Source: an uncultured Oscillospiraceae bacterium
GTDB taxonomy: Bacteria; Bacillota; Clostridia; Oscillospirales; Oscillospiraceae
Assembly (NCBI GenBank): GCA_934662925.1
Contig: CAKUKL010000080.1
Location: 1-6,915 of the forward strand
Length of the DNA stretch: 6,915 nucleotides
Direction: 5' to 3'
In this document: positions 6,391 through 6,915 of the stretch, one piece after another
Position numbering within the stretch: position 1 is the stretch's first letter
Layout: each line of letters begins with the position of its first letter
Program-made: the position numbers and the translations under genes
Notes under the pieces: generated by a model
Told to the model about the DNA's origin: nothing
The model's database searches: none
What the model saw: the letters and a program-made list of their open reading frames with translations, nothing else

Positions 6391-6915
6391 ATGAACGACT
6401 TCGTTATTGTCACCGACTCTTCCTGCGACCTGCCCGACGAGCTGGTCCGGAAGCTGGAGCTGCACGTTGCGCCCCTTGCATTCATCATGGGCGATGAGAC
6501 ATATCACAACTACCCCGACAACCGGGAAATGAGCCCCGAGGAGTTCTACAACCGGCAGAAGCAGGGCCAGATGGCCACCACCAACGCCGTCAACGTCGGT
6601 CAGGCCGCCGAGGTGCTGGAGCCTATTTTGCAGGAGGGCCGGGACGTGCTGGTGCTGGCCTTCTCCTCCGGCCTTTCCACCAGCTACCAGTCCGCGGAAA
6701 TCGCCGCCGGGGACCTGCGGGAGCAGTACCCGGACCGGACCATTCTGGTGGTGGACAGCCTGTGCGCCTCCCTGGGCCAGGGTCTGCTTGCCTACTACGC
6801 CTGCAAAAAGCGGGACGAGGGGCTGGACCTGCAGGAGCTCTACCAGTGGCTGCTAAATAACCGGCTGCACCTGTGCCACTGGTTTACCGTAGATGACCTG
6901 ATGTACCTGAAACGG
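6391..6915 (+). CDS. DegV/FakB-family fatty-acid-binding protein, N-terminal part
   Basis: The first 175 codons of a DegV-family protein are present; the gene runs off the right edge, where full-length members have roughly 280-290 residues. Clear motifs are VTDSSCDLPDEL (7-18), MATTNAVNV (61-69), AFSSGLSTSYQSAEIA (90-105), VVDSLCASLGQGLLA (120-134) and HWFTVDDLMYLKR (163-175). Family members bind a single fatty acid between two domains; in Firmicutes the FakB proteins present it to the kinase FakA, which makes acyl-phosphate for phospholipid synthesis. The Thr of the TTNAVN motif and the Ser of SSGLSTS are the conserved carboxylate-binding region. The start is the ATG at 6391, with GGAGGA 7 nt upstream. 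It may be cotranscribed with the DUF1836 gene 49 nt upstream. The binding specificity cannot be inferred, and no FakA-like gene is seen. Confidence 0.92.
   Translation, partial: MNDFVIVTDSSCDLPDELVRKLELHVAPLAFIMGDETYHNYPDNREMSPEEFYNRQKQGQMATTNAVNVGQAAEVLEPILQEGRDVLVLAFSSGLSTSYQSAEIAAGDLREQYPDRTILVVDSLCASLGQGLLAYYACKKRDEGLDLQELYQWLLNNRLHLCHWFTVDDLMYLKR

Overview
The window is GC-rich, strongly GC-biased at third codon positions, and carries families typical of low-complexity-envelope Firmicutes: DUF4317, DUF1836, a DegV/FakB protein, a split transketolase and an LtaS-type enzyme. Together these point to an anaerobic Clostridia species, most likely a gut Oscillospirales/Oscillospiraceae member. 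This placement is inference from gene content and composition, not a computed result.

Layout. The left edge holds the N-terminal part of an arginine deiminase gene (arcA) on the minus strand, interrupted by an in-frame TAA only 14 codons before the window ends. It is separated by a palindrome-rich intergenic region of about 215 bp from a plus-strand gene for a five-helix membrane phosphoglycerol transferase of the LtaS/sulfatase superfamily. A well-formed promoter follows, driving a two-gene transketolase operon (N-terminal and C-terminal subunits, 1 nt apart). The operon ends at a near-ideal bidirectional terminator shared with a converging minus-strand DUF4317 gene. The DUF4317 gene and a plus-strand DUF1836 (MerR-like HTH) gene diverge from a shared 181-bp region with a recognisable promoter on each side. 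After a 49-nt gap with a perfect 15-bp palindrome, a DegV-family fatty-acid-binding gene begins and runs off the right edge.

How the genes work together. The two transketolase halves clearly form one enzyme of the non-oxidative pentose phosphate pathway. The other genes look like independent housekeeping units: arginine catabolism, cell-envelope polymer synthesis, and fatty-acid uptake or binding. The only pairing that hints at a functional link is the divergent DUF4317/DUF1836 arrangement. I see no mobile element, CRISPR array, tRNA or rRNA, and no clearly new multi-gene system. The observations most worth following up are the arcA nonsense codon, the cluster of palindromes beside arcA, and the DUF4317/DUF1836 pair.
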